A stretch of DNA of 49,974 nucleotides from Clostridia bacterium (GCA_017466455.1 JAFTUD010000020.1:1-49974); one strand, 5' to 3'; counted from the stretch's first letter, positions 40,645 to 49,773 are shown. Notes: generated by a model from the letters alone, not told the origin. Numbers and translations: made by a program.

Positions 40645-42675
40645 TTAAATTTCATCATCTGAAATAACGGGCTCAAATTCCTTGCTCTTCATTGCATCTA
40701 ACGGATCGCGCGTCTTTTTCGCATTTCGTTTGATTTTGCGCTTTGGAGCGCGCACATACTTTCTCTTTGAAAAATGCTCCCTGTATTCACCTCTGTCAAG
40801 CTCAATATCAACGCTCGCCCTCAAAACATCAACAGATGACATTCTGAGCCTGCCGTAGCTATTGCGCTCAATTTTGATGTAGGCAAGAGTGAGCGACAGA
40901 GAAATGAAAAAGACTGCAATTATTGACTTATCAGCCCATACATATCCGTAAAAGCCCGAAATCAAAATGCCGATAGCACCGCAAAAGCCCGCAAGCGCGT
41001 TAATCCTTCGCGCCGAGCTTGCAACGCTTGAGGCATAGGAGAAGCCAAGCCTGCAAAACGCAATAAAGCCTGAAATAACAAGCAAAAGTCCTAAAATTCC
41101 GCTTTCAAGCGCAATTTGTAAATATAGATTTCCGCAATTTGTAAACGCGCTTGAAATTCCAAGCTCGCTTGCAAGCGCAGAGAACGCACCGTCACTGAGT
41201 CCTATTCCAAACGGACGGGCGATTATCATCTTAAGCGAAGCATCAAAAAGCTCTAATCTATAAGCGTGAGTGTTCGTTGGAAGCGCAACGATTTGCGCCA
41301 ATGCGTCAAGTGCGCTTTGCGGTAACGCATATCTTAAAATTACCGCTGTTGCAATTCCGATAAGAACCAGATAAATAGTATTTCTGTGGAAGAAAAGCAA
41401 AAGAAGCACAAGCATTGCTATAGCGCCGATATATCCGATTTTTGAATAGGTTAAAACAAGCGCCGCTATGCTTATCGCACTGCATATAAGACCGATAACT
41501 ATTGAATGTGCATTTTTTCCCGAAAGAATAAAGAGAAGCAAAAAGGGAAGAGATGCCACAAGATAAAGCGCAAACGCCTCGGGATCGAGAAATGTTGACG
41601 ATGCCCTTTCGTGTAAAGAGCTGAACGCGAAAAATCCGTCCCATACTATTTCAAGCTTGAAAAGGATAGACTGCGTAATAGCAATAGCCGAGGATAGCGT
41701 TGTAGCAATACATGTCGCAATTATGCACCTTGTGTACCATTCCTTCGAGCATATAAGATTTGAGATTACAAAAAATCCCGAAATAAGACAGATGGTTAGT
41801 AGCATATTATTCAGTGATGAAAGGTCAAAGGATATAAATCCGCCTAAAACCACCGCCAAAAGCATAAGCAATACCCAAATGTCAATGTACTCAAATTTAA
41901 AGACTCTTTTTCCAACTACACATTTAATAATGTAGCAAATCGAAACATATAAAACAATCAGTCCGAGCGCCAACGGAGAAATAAACGGAAGCACCGTAAG
42001 CACAATAATAATTCCCGACTCAGGGGATAAAAGCACCTGATACGCAAGAAATATAATTCCCGCGACAGCAATCACCCAAAGCGGACCTGTAAGGTATGAA
42101 ACCGCGCTTAGCGCAAGACCGACCAAGAGCGCAATGCTCGCCGAGCGATGCGATTCGTTTTCACATGCCTCATCATAGCTTTCGGAATGTAGCTGTAAAA
42201 ATGAAAATAAAATCGTCTTGAAAATAGCCCCCTTGAATAGCAACAGGGCAATCGGCTTTTTAGAAAAGAGCATAGGCAAGGAAACAACGCCTATAACAAT
42301 AGCCGAAATGAACTTGAAAAGAGAAAATGGCAACGAAAGATAATTGAGAATTAAAAACAGTCCGCAATTAAAAAGTGCCATAGTAAGCAGAATAATTCCG
42401 TAATCCCTTATCGCAACGCCAAGCAAAAATCGCTGTAGCCTCGGGATAGTATTCATGAAAATGTTTCTCTCAATTGCCCTTGCAAGAGTTCTTTTTGTGC
42501 GATTTTCCTTTGAGCTGGATTTGCTCGTGGACTTTAAAAAGCGTTGATTTTTTTGCTCATATCCCGTAAAAAAGCGCCCAAAAACGCCTGATTTCAGACT
42601 TGAAAAAAACCATCTGCTTATCTTGCTGAGGACAGATATACTCTCGTGAGTGCTTTTTCCTTGCTTGTTTTCCAA
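40645..42675 (-). CDS. O-antigen ligase/polymerase (Wzy/WaaL) family membrane protein
   Basis: 676 aa with a basic N-terminal region (1-80), about fourteen membrane segments (80-590) and a basic cytoplasmic tail (600-676) rich in Arg/Lys. The large external loop and the following helix carry the PF04932 hallmarks: RPFGIGLSDGAFSAL and then GNLYLQIALESGILGLLLV. Such proteins join or polymerise surface glycans. The start appears to be TTG at 42675; the next in-frame ATG, at about residue 74, would remove the basic N-terminus. It lies inside the rimM-trmD-obg operon. Confidence 0.82.
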   Translation of the reverse strand: MENKQGKSTHESISVLSKISRWFFSSLKSGVFGRFFTGYEQKNQRFLKSTSKSSSKENRTKRTLARAIERNIFMNTIPRLQRFLLGVAIRDYGIILLTMALFNCGLFLILNYLSLPFSLFKFISAIVIGVVSLPMLFSKKPIALLLFKGAIFKTILFSFLQLHSESYDEACENESHRSASIALLVGLALSAVSYLTGPLWVIAVAGIIFLAYQVLLSPESGIIIVLTVLPFISPLALGLIVLYVSICYIIKCVVGKRVFKFEYIDIWVLLMLLAVVLGGFISFDLSSLNNMLLTICLISGFFVISNLICSKEWYTRCIIATCIATTLSSAIAITQSILFKLEIVWDGFFAFSSLHERASSTFLDPEAFALYLVASLPFLLLFILSGKNAHSIVIGLICSAISIAALVLTYSKIGYIGAIAMLVLLLLFFHRNTIYLVLIGIATAVILRYALPQSALDALAQIVALPTNTHAYRLELFDASLKMIIARPFGIGLSDGAFSALASELGISSAFTNCGNLYLQIALESGILGLLLVISGFIAFCRLGFSYASSVASSARRINALAGFCGAIGILISGFYGYVWADKSIIAVFFISLSLTLAYIKIERNSYGRLRMSSVDVLRASVDIELDRGEYREHFSKRKYVRAPKRKIKRNAKKTRDPLDAMKSKEFEPVISDDEI

Positions 42676-42713
42676 AATATCACATCCAATAACTAAAATT
42701 TATGCTTGGCACA

Positions 42714-43448
42714 TCATTCAACCGATCGCTTTTTTCTTGTCGGCTTTGGCGGATGTGCCTTAATGTACGCCTCATATAGGTCGGGGCGACGCTCCTTAGT
42801 CAGCTCAAGTGAGCGCTCCAATCGCCATGCGTCAATATTTGCGTGATGCCCCGAGAGCAAAACCTCAGGCACCTCTTTGCCGTTAAAAACAGGAGGACGA
42901 GTGTATTGAGGGTATTCAAGAAGTCCGGAGGCAATACTCTCGTCAGTATGGCAAACCTCATCTGAAAGCACCCCGTCAATAAGCCTTGAAACCGCATCAA
43001 CCACAATGCAGGCGGGAATTTCCCCACCCGTCAGGACATAATCGCCTATTGAAACCTCTTCGTCAACAATTTCATCAATAACCCGTTGGTCAACGCCCTC
43101 ATAGTGACCGCAGAGAATGGTAAGACATTCATACTGCGAAAGCTCCCTTGCCATATCGTGATTAAAGAGCCTGCCCCTTGGCGACATATAAATCACCTTG
43201 CTTTTGCATTCACCCTGCATAGAGCGTACCGCCTCAAAGCAGTCGCAAATCGGCTGTGTAGCCATAAGCATGCCCTTGCCCCCGCCGTAAGGCGTATCAT
43301 CAACCTTTTTGTGCTTGTTTAAGGTGTAATCCCTTATGTTGTGCGCATTTACCGAAATTATTCCGTTTTTTTGCGCACGCCCAATCACACTCTCACTAAG
43401 CACCGCATTTATTTGCTCGGGGAAGAGCGTTAAAATATCAAATCTCAT
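42714..43448 (-). CDS. trmD: tRNA (guanine37-N1)-methyltransferase
   Basis: 244 aa. Makes m1G37 next to the anticodon and prevents frameshifts. SPOUT trefoil-knot fold with [12 protein letters not shown] at the start, [21 protein letters not shown] and the SAM-binding knot [20 protein letters not shown]. All are intact. The start overlaps the rimM stop by 4 bases (ATGA). Confidence 0.97.
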   Translation of the reverse strand: MRFDILTLFPEQINAVLSESVIGRAQKNGIISVNAHNIRDYTLNKHKKVDDTPYGGGKGMLMATQPICDCFEAVRSMQGECKSKVIYMSPRGRLFNHDMARELSQYECLTILCGHYEGVDQRVIDEIVDEEVSIGDYVLTGGEIPACIVVDAVSRLIDGVLSDEVCHTDESIASGLLEYPQYTRPPVFNGKEVPEVLLSGHHANIDAWRLERSLELTKERRPDLYEAYIKAHPPKPTRKKRSVE

Positions 43449-43951
43449 TCTATCATTCCCTCAATAGGCTTAATCAAAATTCCCTTTTCAAGAGAAATTT
43501 CCTTTACAAACTCCTCAACAACAGGAATGTAGGATAGCGATCCGCTATCCGACTCAACAACATAAATGTCCTGCGCTCCGCTGTTGATAACATCCTTTAA
43601 TTTGCCGTATCTTACACCGCTGTCAATGTCGAAAACACCAAGCCCGATAAGGTCAACAATGAAAAAGCTTCCTTCCTCGCATTTCAGCTCGTCCCTGCTT
43701 GCAAATACCGTCTTGCCGCGCAGCGCAGTAGCCTTATCCGCATCTGTAACCGTGTCAAGAAGCACGAGCGCACCGCCCTTGTAGGGGGAGCATTTTCTTA
43801 TTTTCAGACCCTCGTACGATGAGCCGTTTTTGAAATAAAGAGTCTTTAACGAAGCAAACACCTCGTAAGAATCACACTCATGATTTATAACAACACCGCC
43901 GTTAAGACCGTGTATTTTAACAATATATCCACACTCAAGATACTGTTCCAT
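43445..43951 (-). CDS. rimM: 16S rRNA processing protein RimM
   Basis: 168 aa. Assists maturation of the 30S head. N-terminal reductase-like barrel ([20 protein letters not shown]) and a C-terminal PRC-barrel (about 90-165, [31 protein letters not shown]). First gene of the six-gene minus-strand operon; it is preceded by AGAGGTG. No ffh, rpsP or KH-protein gene precedes it here, unlike the common arrangement. Confidence 0.95.
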   Translation of the reverse strand: MEQYLECGYIVKIHGLNGGVVINHECDSYEVFASLKTLYFKNGSSYEGLKIRKCSPYKGGALVLLDTVTDADKATALRGKTVFASRDELKCEEGSFFIVDLIGLGVFDIDSGVRYGKLKDVINSGAQDIYVVESDSGSLSYIPVVEEFVKEISLEKGILIKPIEGMIE

Positions 43952-44110
43952 AAAAACACCTCTATAATAGTAATCAATCAGTAAGTCAAGCTATAAAATA
44001 GCTACAAATTTTCATTCTATATTCTATCACATCAAAGGTAAAATATCAAGAGATATTATTAAATAAAAAATATAAAAAATAATTTTTTTTAAAAAAGATA
44101 CAAAAAGCAC
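43952..44110. other. Divergent region upstream of rimM
   Basis: Must hold the rimM operon promoter. On the minus strand there are two weak candidates (TTTACC-17-TAGAAT and TTGACT-17-TATAGA) and an AGCTATAAAATAGCT palindrome (43989-44003). The rest is a very AT-rich spacer with no gene. Confidence 0.4.
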
Positions 44111-44139
44111 TTGACAAGCTCCGATTATTGTGCTAAAAT
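44111..44139 (+). promoter_or_regulatory. Sigma-A promoter of rpmG-secE-nusG
   Basis: TTGACA (44111-44116), 17-base spacer, TAAAAT (44134-44139). Confidence 0.85.
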
Positions 44140-44145
44140 GCTTAT

Positions 44146-44291
44146 ACCTCAAGTAGAGAGGTTCTTTTTTTGCGCGCAAAATCGCAAAAAGGCAATCGCA
44201 GGGCTTGACTCTCTTTACAGCGAGGGAGGTACTGCACGGCTCGTGCAAAGAAATGGGGTAAACCCCAAATAATAATGGGAGGTGCCGAAAC
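44146..44291 (+). promoter_or_regulatory. 146-base structured leader of rpmG
   Basis: Successive hairpins: ACCTC/GAGGT followed by TTCTTTTTTT, resembling a weak early terminator; CTCTC/GAGGGAG; TGCACG/CGTGCA (44233-44247); and TGGGG/CCCCA (44254-44267), then GGGAGGT before the ATG. The leader is long for a ribosomal gene. Whether it regulates by attenuation is inference. A 44-codon frame runs through it but its ATG lies within the -10 box. Confidence 0.45.
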
Positions 44292-44453
44292 ATGGCTAAT
44301 GAAGCAAGAGTCAAAATCACATTGGCATGCACTGAGTGCAAGCAGCGTAATTACGACACAAAGAAGAACAAGAAGAACACTGCGGATAGACTTGAGATGA
44401 ACAAGTACTGCCGTTTCTGTCGTAAGCACACCTTGCACAAGGAAACAAAGTAA
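44292..44453 (+). CDS. rpmG: 50S ribosomal protein L33
   Basis: 53 aa, starting [17 protein letters not shown] and ending [13 protein letters not shown]. Both cysteine pairs (C13/C16 in CTEC, C40/C43 in CRFC) are present, so this is the zinc-binding C+ form. The start follows GGGAGGTGCCGAAAC. First gene of rpmG-secE-nusG-rplK-rplA, a standard order. It is too short for most automatic ORF cut-offs. Confidence 0.96.
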   Translation: MANEARVKITLACTECKQRNYDTKKNKKNTADRLEMNKYCRFCRKHTLHKETK

Positions 44454-44463
44454 GGAGGACATT

Positions 44464-44709
44464 ATGGCTGAGAACGAAAACAAAAAGGCAAAAAAGCCGG
44501 GCTTTTTCGCAAGACTCGGACAAAAGCTCAAAAACCTCAGAAGTGAATCCAAGAAGGTTACATGGGCTTCACCAAAATCTGTTTTCAAGAGCTTTTTCGT
44601 TGTAGTAATTTCAGTTGGAATTATTGCACTTGTGCTCGGATTACTTGACTTAGGTCTTATGTCACTCTTTAGATTGCTCGCAACAGTTATTCCCGCATTC
44701 GGGGGCTAA
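44464..44709 (+). CDS. secE: Preprotein translocase subunit SecE
   Basis: 81 aa. Clamps the SecYEG channel. Amphipathic stretch LKNLRSESKKVTWASPKSVFKSF (the conserved KKVTWP-type motif, with Ala-Ser replacing Pro) is followed by a single membrane segment (about 41-75). The start follows AAGGAGGAC directly after rpmG. Usual position next to nusG. Confidence 0.95.
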   Translation: MAENENKKAKKPGFFARLGQKLKNLRSESKKVTWASPKSVFKSFFVVVISVGIIALVLGLLDLGLMSLFRLLATVIPAFGG

Positions 44710-44720
44710 GAGGTGCTGAG

Positions 44721-45260
44721 ATGAGTGATTTTAACGAATTGACCGCCGGTCAAAAATGGTATGTTATCCACACATACACCGGACACGAAAACAAAGTAAA
44801 AAGCACAATAGAGAGAACAGTTGAATCAAGAGGTCTTCAAGATCTTATATTCGATGTAAAGGTTCCTACACAAACGGTTGTAACAACCGATGCAAAGGGA
44901 AACGAAAAAATCGTTGAAGAAAAGCTATTTCCTGGATATGTATTCATCAAAATGATAATGAATGATGATACATGGCACATCGTACGCTATATGAATGGCG
45001 TTACAGGCTTCGTAGGTCCGGGATCTAAGCCCGTTCCGCTTTCTGATGAGGAAGCCCTTGCAATCAGCGGAGAGGAAAGGGTAACAGTAGACGCATTTAC
45101 CGTTGGCGACGAGGTAGAAATCATTGACGGTCTTCTTATAGGACATCATGGTAAAATCAGTGACATCTCTGAGGAAACAGGCGATGTTACAGTGCTCGTA
45201 TCCTTGGGCGGAAGAGAAATGCCTGCTATTCTTGATGCAAAGAGCATCAAAAAGATTTAA
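44721..45260 (+). CDS. nusG: Transcription termination/antitermination factor NusG
   Basis: 179 aa. NGN domain (about 8-110: KWYVIHTYTGHENKVKSTIE, FPGYVFIKMIMNDDTWHIVRYMNGVTGFVG) and a KOW domain (about 125-178: FTVGDEVEIIDGLLIGHHGKI). Binds RNA polymerase and affects pausing and coupling to the ribosome. No insertions or missing segments. 11 bases after secE. Confidence 0.97.
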   Translation: MSDFNELTAGQKWYVIHTYTGHENKVKSTIERTVESRGLQDLIFDVKVPTQTVVTTDAKGNEKIVEEKLFPGYVFIKMIMNDDTWHIVRYMNGVTGFVGPGSKPVPLSDEEALAISGEERVTVDAFTVGDEVEIIDGLLIGHHGKISDISEETGDVTVLVSLGGREMPAILDAKSIKKI

Positions 45261-45289
45261 TAAAGCGCACGGCTTGCTTGGAAAAGTCG

Positions 45290-45345
45290 TAAATAAGTGG
45301 GAGAGAGTAAATATTTATGCTCTCGTACAGTACCACATAGGAGGA
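45290..45345 (+). promoter_or_regulatory. Probable L1-binding leader of rplK-rplA
   Basis: GTGGGAG (45297-45303) and TACCAC (45331-45336) pair around a GAGAG/CTCTC hairpin with an AT-rich loop, ending just before the rplK Shine-Dalgarno. L1 is known to repress its own operon by binding a leader structure that mimics its 23S rRNA site, and Firmicute rplK genes carry a GTGGGAG...ACCAC leader at this place. Assignment is by pattern and position. Confidence 0.55.
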
Positions 45346-45352
45346 TATAATA

Positions 45353-45778
45353 ATGGCTAAAAAGATTCAGGGCTACATTAAGCTTCAAATCCCTGCTGGA
45401 AAAGCAACACCACAACCACCTATCGGACCTGCTCTTGGTCAGTACGGTGTATCAATTCCTAACTTCACAAAGGAATTTAACGAAAGAACAAAGAACGATA
45501 TCGGCTACATCATTCCTGTTGTAATCACAGTTTATGCTGACCGTTCATTCACATTCATTACAAAGACCCCACCTGCACCTGTTCTTATTAAGAAGGCAGC
45601 AGGCATTGAAACTGCATCTGCTACACCTAACAAGACAAAGGTAGCAAAGCTCACAAGAGAGCAGGTTCAAAAGATCGCTGAAACAAAGATGCCCGACCTC
45701 AATGCTGGCTCACTCGAGGCTGCAATGAAGATGATCGCTGGAACAGCTCGTTCCATGGGTATTACTGTTGAGGACTAA
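45353..45778 (+). CDS. rplK: 50S ribosomal protein L11
   Basis: 141 aa. Part of the GTPase-associated centre of the 50S subunit and needed for RelA activation. The start [20 protein letters not shown], the proline-rich linker and the C-terminal [23 protein letters not shown] segments are all typical. Start follows AGGAGG. Separated from nusG by the leader. Confidence 0.98.
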   Translation: MAKKIQGYIKLQIPAGKATPQPPIGPALGQYGVSIPNFTKEFNERTKNDIGYIIPVVITVYADRSFTFITKTPPAPVLIKKAAGIETASATPNKTKVAKLTREQVQKIAETKMPDLNAGSLEAAMKMIAGTARSMGITVED

Positions 45779-45797
45779 GATAAGGAGGTAATTTGAG

Positions 45798-46490
45798 ATG
45801 AAAAAGGGAAAGAAATATATCGCAAGTGCTGAACTTATCGAAGCAGCAAAGGTTTATGATCCGGCAGAGGCAATGAAGCTCGTATGCGAAACATCAAAGG
45901 CAAAGTTCGATGAAACAATCGAGGTTCATGTTCGTCTTGGAGTTGACTCCCGTCACGCTGACCAACAGGTTAGAGGCGCAGTAGTTCTTCCTCACGGAAC
46001 AGGTAAGAAGGTTCGTACACTCGTATTCGCTCGTGGCGACAAGGCTAAGGCAGCTGAAGAGGCAGGAGCAGATTATGTAGGTGCAGAGGACTATGTTGAA
46101 AAGATCACTAAGGAAAACTGGTTTGAGTTTGATGTAGTTATCGCAACTCCCGACATGATGGGCGTAATCGGTCGTCTTGGTAAGGTTCTCGGTCCTAAGG
46201 GACTTATGCCTAACCCTAAGGCAGGTACCGTAACAATGGATACTGCAAGAGCAGTAGCAGAGGCTAAGGCAGGTAAGATTGAATATCGTCTTGATAAGAC
46301 AAACATCATTCACTGCCCAATCGGAAAGGCTTCCTTCGGAGCTGAAAAGATCGGTGAAAACTTTGAGACCTTGCTCGGCGCAATCATCAAGGCTAAGCCG
46401 GCAGCTGCAAAGGGTCAGTACATTAAGAGCTGCACAGTAGCTTCAACAATGGGCCCTGGCATTAAGGTAAACGCTCTTAAGCTTAACTAA
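45798..46490 (+). CDS. rplA: 50S ribosomal protein L1
   Basis: 230 aa. Forms the L1 stalk that handles E-site tRNA, and acts as a repressor of its own operon in many bacteria. Signatures [40 protein letters not shown] and [12 protein letters not shown] are present. The start follows AAGGAGGTAATTTG. Last gene before a strong terminator; rplJ and rplL are not here, so they are transcribed elsewhere. Confidence 0.98.
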   Translation: MKKGKKYIASAELIEAAKVYDPAEAMKLVCETSKAKFDETIEVHVRLGVDSRHADQQVRGAVVLPHGTGKKVRTLVFARGDKAKAAEEAGADYVGAEDYVEKITKENWFEFDVVIATPDMMGVIGRLGKVLGPKGLMPNPKAGTVTMDTARAVAEAKAGKIEYRLDKTNIIHCPIGKASFGAEKIGENFETLLGAIIKAKPAAAKGQYIKSCTVASTMGPGIKVNALKLN

Positions 46491-46497
46491 TAAACAT

Positions 46498-46527
46498 AAA
46501 AAGAGGCTTGCAAAAGCCTCTTTTTTG
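46498..46527 (+). terminator. Intrinsic terminator of rplK-rplA
   Basis: AAAGAGGCTT pairs with AAGCCTCTTT (GCAA loop region), then T-run. Confidence 0.9.
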
Positions 46528-46551
46528 TATTTAAACAACAGCAAACTGATA

Positions 46552-47328
46552 TTAGCTATACATCTTGTAGTGTAGTCTGATATTGTCGGCAATCATAGCG
46601 ATAAATTCCGAATTTGTCGGTTTGCCACGACTATTGTGAATAGTGTATCCGAAATATGAATTCAAAACATCTACATCGCCCCTGTCCCAAGCAACCTCAA
46701 TAGCGTGGCGAATGGCCCTTTCAACTCTTGATGTAGTGGTTGAATACTTTTTCGCAACCGAAGGATAGAGGATTTTTGTAACGGAATTGATAATCTCATT
46801 GTCCGAAACGGTCATCAAAATCGCAGTCCTTAAATATTGATACCCCTTTATATGTGCAGGCACTCCGATTTGATGAATAATTTTCGTAACCTGACTCTCG
46901 ATATCATCACTTCTTACCTCATTTTTCTTATCTACACTCGGCTGTCTTGATGCAACAAGCGTCTTTATATGCTCGGCAAGGCTTGAATAGTCAAACGGCT
47001 TAAGCAGACACATTGACGCACCGGCATTAGTAGCCTCGATGAAAACCGATTGATTTGAAACGAGAGAGGCGATAATGAATATCGGCGGAGCATCTGAGCC
47101 GAAATTTATGCCCTTGCAATTTCGCATAAGACCGATTCCGTCAAGCTTGGATAGCCATAAATCGGCAACCACAACATCGGGATGCGTGCGGTTAATCTTG
47201 ATCAGAGCATCCTCTCCGTTTGACGCGTCGGTAATATATTTGAAGCCCCTTCTTGTAAGAGCTTCCTTTGTTGCATGTCTTGTTTGTAGGTTCTCATCAG
47301 CGATAAGAATTTTTACGGTATTTTCCAT
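46552..47328 (-). CDS. spo0A: Sporulation master regulator Spo0A
   Basis: 258 aa from ATG 47328. Receiver domain (1-122) with acidic D11, phosphoacceptor D56 ([13 protein letters not shown]) and K110 (LLKPFD). The position usually Thr/Ser after beta-4 reads ASLV (A87-S88). The C-terminal sigma-A-interacting DNA-binding domain (about 145-255) carries the hallmark [15 protein letters not shown] (200-214) and [17 protein letters not shown]. This end is nearly invariant across spore formers, so the assignment is safe. Promoter directly upstream. Phosphorelay genes are not in the window. Confidence 0.96.
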   Translation of the reverse strand: MENTVKILIADENLQTRHATKEALTRRGFKYITDASNGEDALIKINRTHPDVVVADLWLSKLDGIGLMRNCKGINFGSDAPPIFIIASLVSNQSVFIEATNAGASMCLLKPFDYSSLAEHIKTLVASRQPSVDKKNEVRSDDIESQVTKIIHQIGVPAHIKGYQYLRTAILMTVSDNEIINSVTKILYPSVAKKYSTTTSRVERAIRHAIEVAWDRGDVDVLNSYFGYTIHNSRGKPTNSEFIAMIADNIRLHYKMYS

Positions 47329-47379
47329 TATAATAATCACTTTATAAGAAACGATTATTTTTTGCGCGGTAACGATAAA

Positions 47380-47408
47380 ATTTTACCATATATTACAAGA
47401 TAAATCAA
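47380..47408 (-). promoter_or_regulatory. Sigma-A-type promoter of spo0A
   Basis: On the minus strand TTGATT (47408-47403), 17-base spacer, TAAAAT (47385-47380). Confidence 0.65.
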
Positions 47409-47540
47409 GATGGAATAATTGACAAAATTTAGACGCAAATTTTGTATACTTTTAATAAAAAAGATGAAATAATTGTCGTAAAAGCCTTTAAAAAATATTT
47501 TTATGAATTTTTCAAAAAATGCACTAAATGTAAAAAAATA

Positions 47541-47549
47541 TGGTATACT
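47541..47549 (+). promoter_or_regulatory. Extended -10 promoter of the DUF2156 gene
   Basis: TGGTATACT: an extended -10 (TGn) with TATACT at 47544-47549, and no good -35. Confidence 0.55.
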
Positions 47550-47604
47550 GTAAAAAGATGGCTGTCAGGCATAATATTTAAATAAAAAATCAAGGATTTT
47601 TATC

Positions 47605-48441
47605 ATGAATTTTAAAAAAATAGAAAAACAGGATTTTGAAGAAATAAATAAGTTCCTTTTGCTCGATAAAACGAGAAGCTGCGAGAAAATCGGCGGAGCA
47701 ATAATGATGTGGCGCTCGTTTTACGATATGGAATGGACGGTATATAACGAAACTCTTATTATTAAATATAATGAAGAAAACGGGAATGAGTTTTATCTGA
47801 TCCCGATAGGCAAGGACCCAAGGGGCGCAGTCTTGGCGCTCGGCAATGCCACCTATACAAGCGTATGCGAGGAGGATTTTGATAAAATACAGGGCGACGG
47901 TGTGAAAATCATTCCTAACCGTGATAACTTTGACTATATTTACGAGGCGCAAGCACTCCGCACCTTCGCAGGTAAAAGGCTACATTCCAAGCGCAACTTC
48001 CTTAACCGCTTCAAATCAGCCTATGAATATGAATTTATTCTTGATGGCAACAAGAAAGACTTGTCTGATTTTTTCATTCAAATAGACAAAAAACAGCCTC
48101 ACACAGACGAAACGGGCGAGGCGGAGCTTGTCCCAACCCTCGAGCTTGTTGAAAACAGAGAGGCATATCACCTTCACACAGGAGAAATAAGAGTAAACGG
48201 ACAAATCATTTGCGCCACAATCGGCACTCAGGTCGATGATACTCTTTATGTGCAGGTTGAAAAGGCTGATAAGGACTATATCGGCGCATATCAAGCAATC
48301 GTTTCCGAGTTCGTAAAGGCTTTCCCAAGCGCAGTATATGTAAATCGTGAGGACGACCTTGGAATTGAAGGACTAAGGACCTCAAAGCTTTCATATAAAC
48401 CGCTTTACCTTCTTGAAAAGCACACAGTAATACGCCCCTAA
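47605..48441 (+). CDS. DUF2156 protein (phosphatidylglycerol lysyltransferase C-terminal type)
   Basis: 278 aa, resembling the soluble GNAT-like domain of MprF-type enzymes (LPG synthase C) without the flippase membrane part. Typical parts: YEAQALRTFAGKRLHSKRNFLNRF, the middle DFFIQIDKK, EIRVNGQIICATIG and AIVSEFVKAFPSAVYVNREDDLG near the end. Proteins of this type may transfer amino acids from aminoacyl-tRNA; the acceptor here is unknown. Single gene, overlapping the convergent DUF4363 gene by 4 bases at their stop codons. Confidence 0.85.
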   Translation: MNFKKIEKQDFEEINKFLLLDKTRSCEKIGGAIMMWRSFYDMEWTVYNETLIIKYNEENGNEFYLIPIGKDPRGAVLALGNATYTSVCEEDFDKIQGDGVKIIPNRDNFDYIYEAQALRTFAGKRLHSKRNFLNRFKSAYEYEFILDGNKKDLSDFFIQIDKKQPHTDETGEAELVPTLELVENREAYHLHTGEIRVNGQIICATIGTQVDDTLYVQVEKADKDYIGAYQAIVSEFVKAFPSAVYVNREDDLGIEGLRTSKLSYKPLYLLEKHTVIRP

Positions 48442-48797
48442 AGAACATTGTCAAGGCTTGCCGTGCCGTGTACCTTGATTTCATCTATCGCCTTTATCGT
48501 TAAGGCGACTGCCTCGCTAAAGCCGAAGGAAATATTGTTTTCAAACTTCGTTTGCAGTGTAACAATAGCTTTTTCCATCTCATCACTTTCGGTGTGAGGC
48601 ACCGATATTGAAATTATAGCCTTGTGCTTGTCCCAAAGCTCGCGTAACGCCAAAAAATCATTCTCATTTTCAAGAGATACTATTTTTGAAGCCTCGGCGC
48701 GCATTTTGTCCGTTGTTTTTGAAATGTAAATTCCATTCCATATAACAAGAATACAAAGGACAATAAGCGCCAATGCGGATAATAAAAAAGCCCTCAT
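48438..48797 (-). CDS. DUF4363 family protein
   Basis: 119 aa. One N-terminal membrane segment (about 2-22), then a helical outward domain with LRELWDKHKAIISISVPHTE, characteristic of DUF4363. Proteins of this family lie beside DUF421 genes in spore-forming clostridia. Function unknown. It is 56 bases downstream of the DUF421 gene on the same strand and probably co-transcribed with it. Confidence 0.8.
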   Translation of the reverse strand: MRAFLLSALALIVLCILVIWNGIYISKTTDKMRAEASKIVSLENENDFLALRELWDKHKAIISISVPHTESDEMEKAIVTLQTKFENNISFGFSEAVALTIKAIDEIKVHGTASLDNVL

Positions 48798-48853
48798 AAA
48801 TCAAAACCTTCCTTATATTATAATTATTATTTATACGGTCCATAATGAACAAA

Positions 48854-49528
48854 TCAGTCGCGCTCATAGCGTATTATGCTTATTTTTCCGCCTTCATCAA
48901 CGGTTAAAAGAAAAATGTCCTTAATGTCAAGCCCACGCCTGCAAAGCTCACCGTAAAGCCATTTTTCGCTTTTTTTCGCAAGCTCAAGCCCCGATTTGTT
49001 TATTGCCCCGTCCATAACCAAAGCATGAGTCATTCCCGAGGATGGCTCTTTTTCCTTTAAATCCCCGATTGTCGGCGCCTGCTTATCTCGCTTTAAAAAA
49101 ACCGAAAGCTGTCCGTTTTGCTCAATCAACGCAAAATCCACATCCTCAATGCTTGAAACATTCTTTAACCGTAGCTCGGAAAGAAGCTCGCTCATGCTTA
49201 TCCTGAGGCGAGAAAGCTCCCGCTGATTTAGCACACCGTTTCGTATAATAATGCTCGGCGTTCCCATAAATAGCCTTTTAAAAGCGCTTGACCGCGTTGA
49301 AATAAATGACATTATTACTTCCATAGTTAATAAAAATATCAGCGGTATAATGGAGTAGGCAATAGGAATTGAAATATCTTGAATAGGATTTATCGCAAGC
49401 TCCGACAGCATAAATGTAGTTATAAGCTCGGATAACTGCATTTCGCCCACCTGTCTTTTTCCCATCAAGCGAATGGCAAAAATAAACAAAACATAAATAA
49501 TAGCAGTCCGAATTAGCACCGTTGCCAT
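48854..49528 (-). CDS. DUF421 (YetF-like) membrane protein
   Basis: 224 aa from ATG 49528, which follows GGTGAGGATT; the frame open to 49594 starts in AT-rich leader. Two or three membrane segments (about 5-20, 30-50, 55-78) and a soluble C-terminal domain. Diagnostic: RLMGKRQVGEMQLSELI, LSELAINPIQD, GTPSIIIRNG and ISMSELLSELRLKNVSSIEDVDFALIEQNG. Bacillus YetF-type proteins are linked to sporulation or stress; no reaction is known. Pairs with the DUF4363 gene. Confidence 0.88.
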   Translation of the reverse strand: MATVLIRTAIIYVLFIFAIRLMGKRQVGEMQLSELITTFMLSELAINPIQDISIPIAYSIIPLIFLLTMEVIMSFISTRSSAFKRLFMGTPSIIIRNGVLNQRELSRLRISMSELLSELRLKNVSSIEDVDFALIEQNGQLSVFLKRDKQAPTIGDLKEKEPSSGMTHALVMDGAINKSGLELAKKSEKWLYGELCRRGLDIKDIFLLTVDEGGKISIIRYERD

Positions 49529-49659
49529 AATCCTCACCCCCAAAAAGCTTCTAAAGACATAGGTAATGTGAATATTTTTAGCAAAAATGAGCAAAATATT
49601 CTAAAAAAGGAGGATTTTTTGTGCATAAGGTAAAATATTTAAAAAAATTGTAAAAAGCC
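49529..49659. other. AT-rich divergent spacer
   Basis: Between the DUF421 gene and the rRNA promoters. It must contain the promoter of the DUF421-DUF4363 pair, but no convincing sigma-A or sporulation-sigma promoter was found. No gene seen. Confidence 0.4.
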
Positions 49660-49688
49660 TTGAAAAATCTGAAAATTTGTAGTAAAAT
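49660..49688 (+). promoter_or_regulatory. rRNA operon promoter P1
   Basis: TTGAAA (49660-49665), 17-base spacer, TAAAAT (49683-49688). Confidence 0.65.
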
Positions 49689-49731
49689 AGACAAGCATTA
49701 GCAAGCATCTCGTGCCAATCACAACACCTTG

Positions 49732-49769
49732 AAAAAAACTTGAAAAAAGTTCAAAAAAAGTTTAAAAAA
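49732..49769 (+). promoter_or_regulatory. Helically phased A-tracts (UP-element-like)
   Basis: A7 (49732-49738), A6 (49743-49748), A7 (49753-49759) and A6 (49764-49769) have centres 10.5 bases apart, just upstream of the -35 of P2. Confidence 0.75.
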
Positions 49770-49773
49770 GGTA

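Noticed and set aside
44138..44272. 44-codon open frame in the rpmG leader
   Set aside because: Its ATG lies within the -10 box, so it would not be in the transcript, and there is no Shine-Dalgarno.
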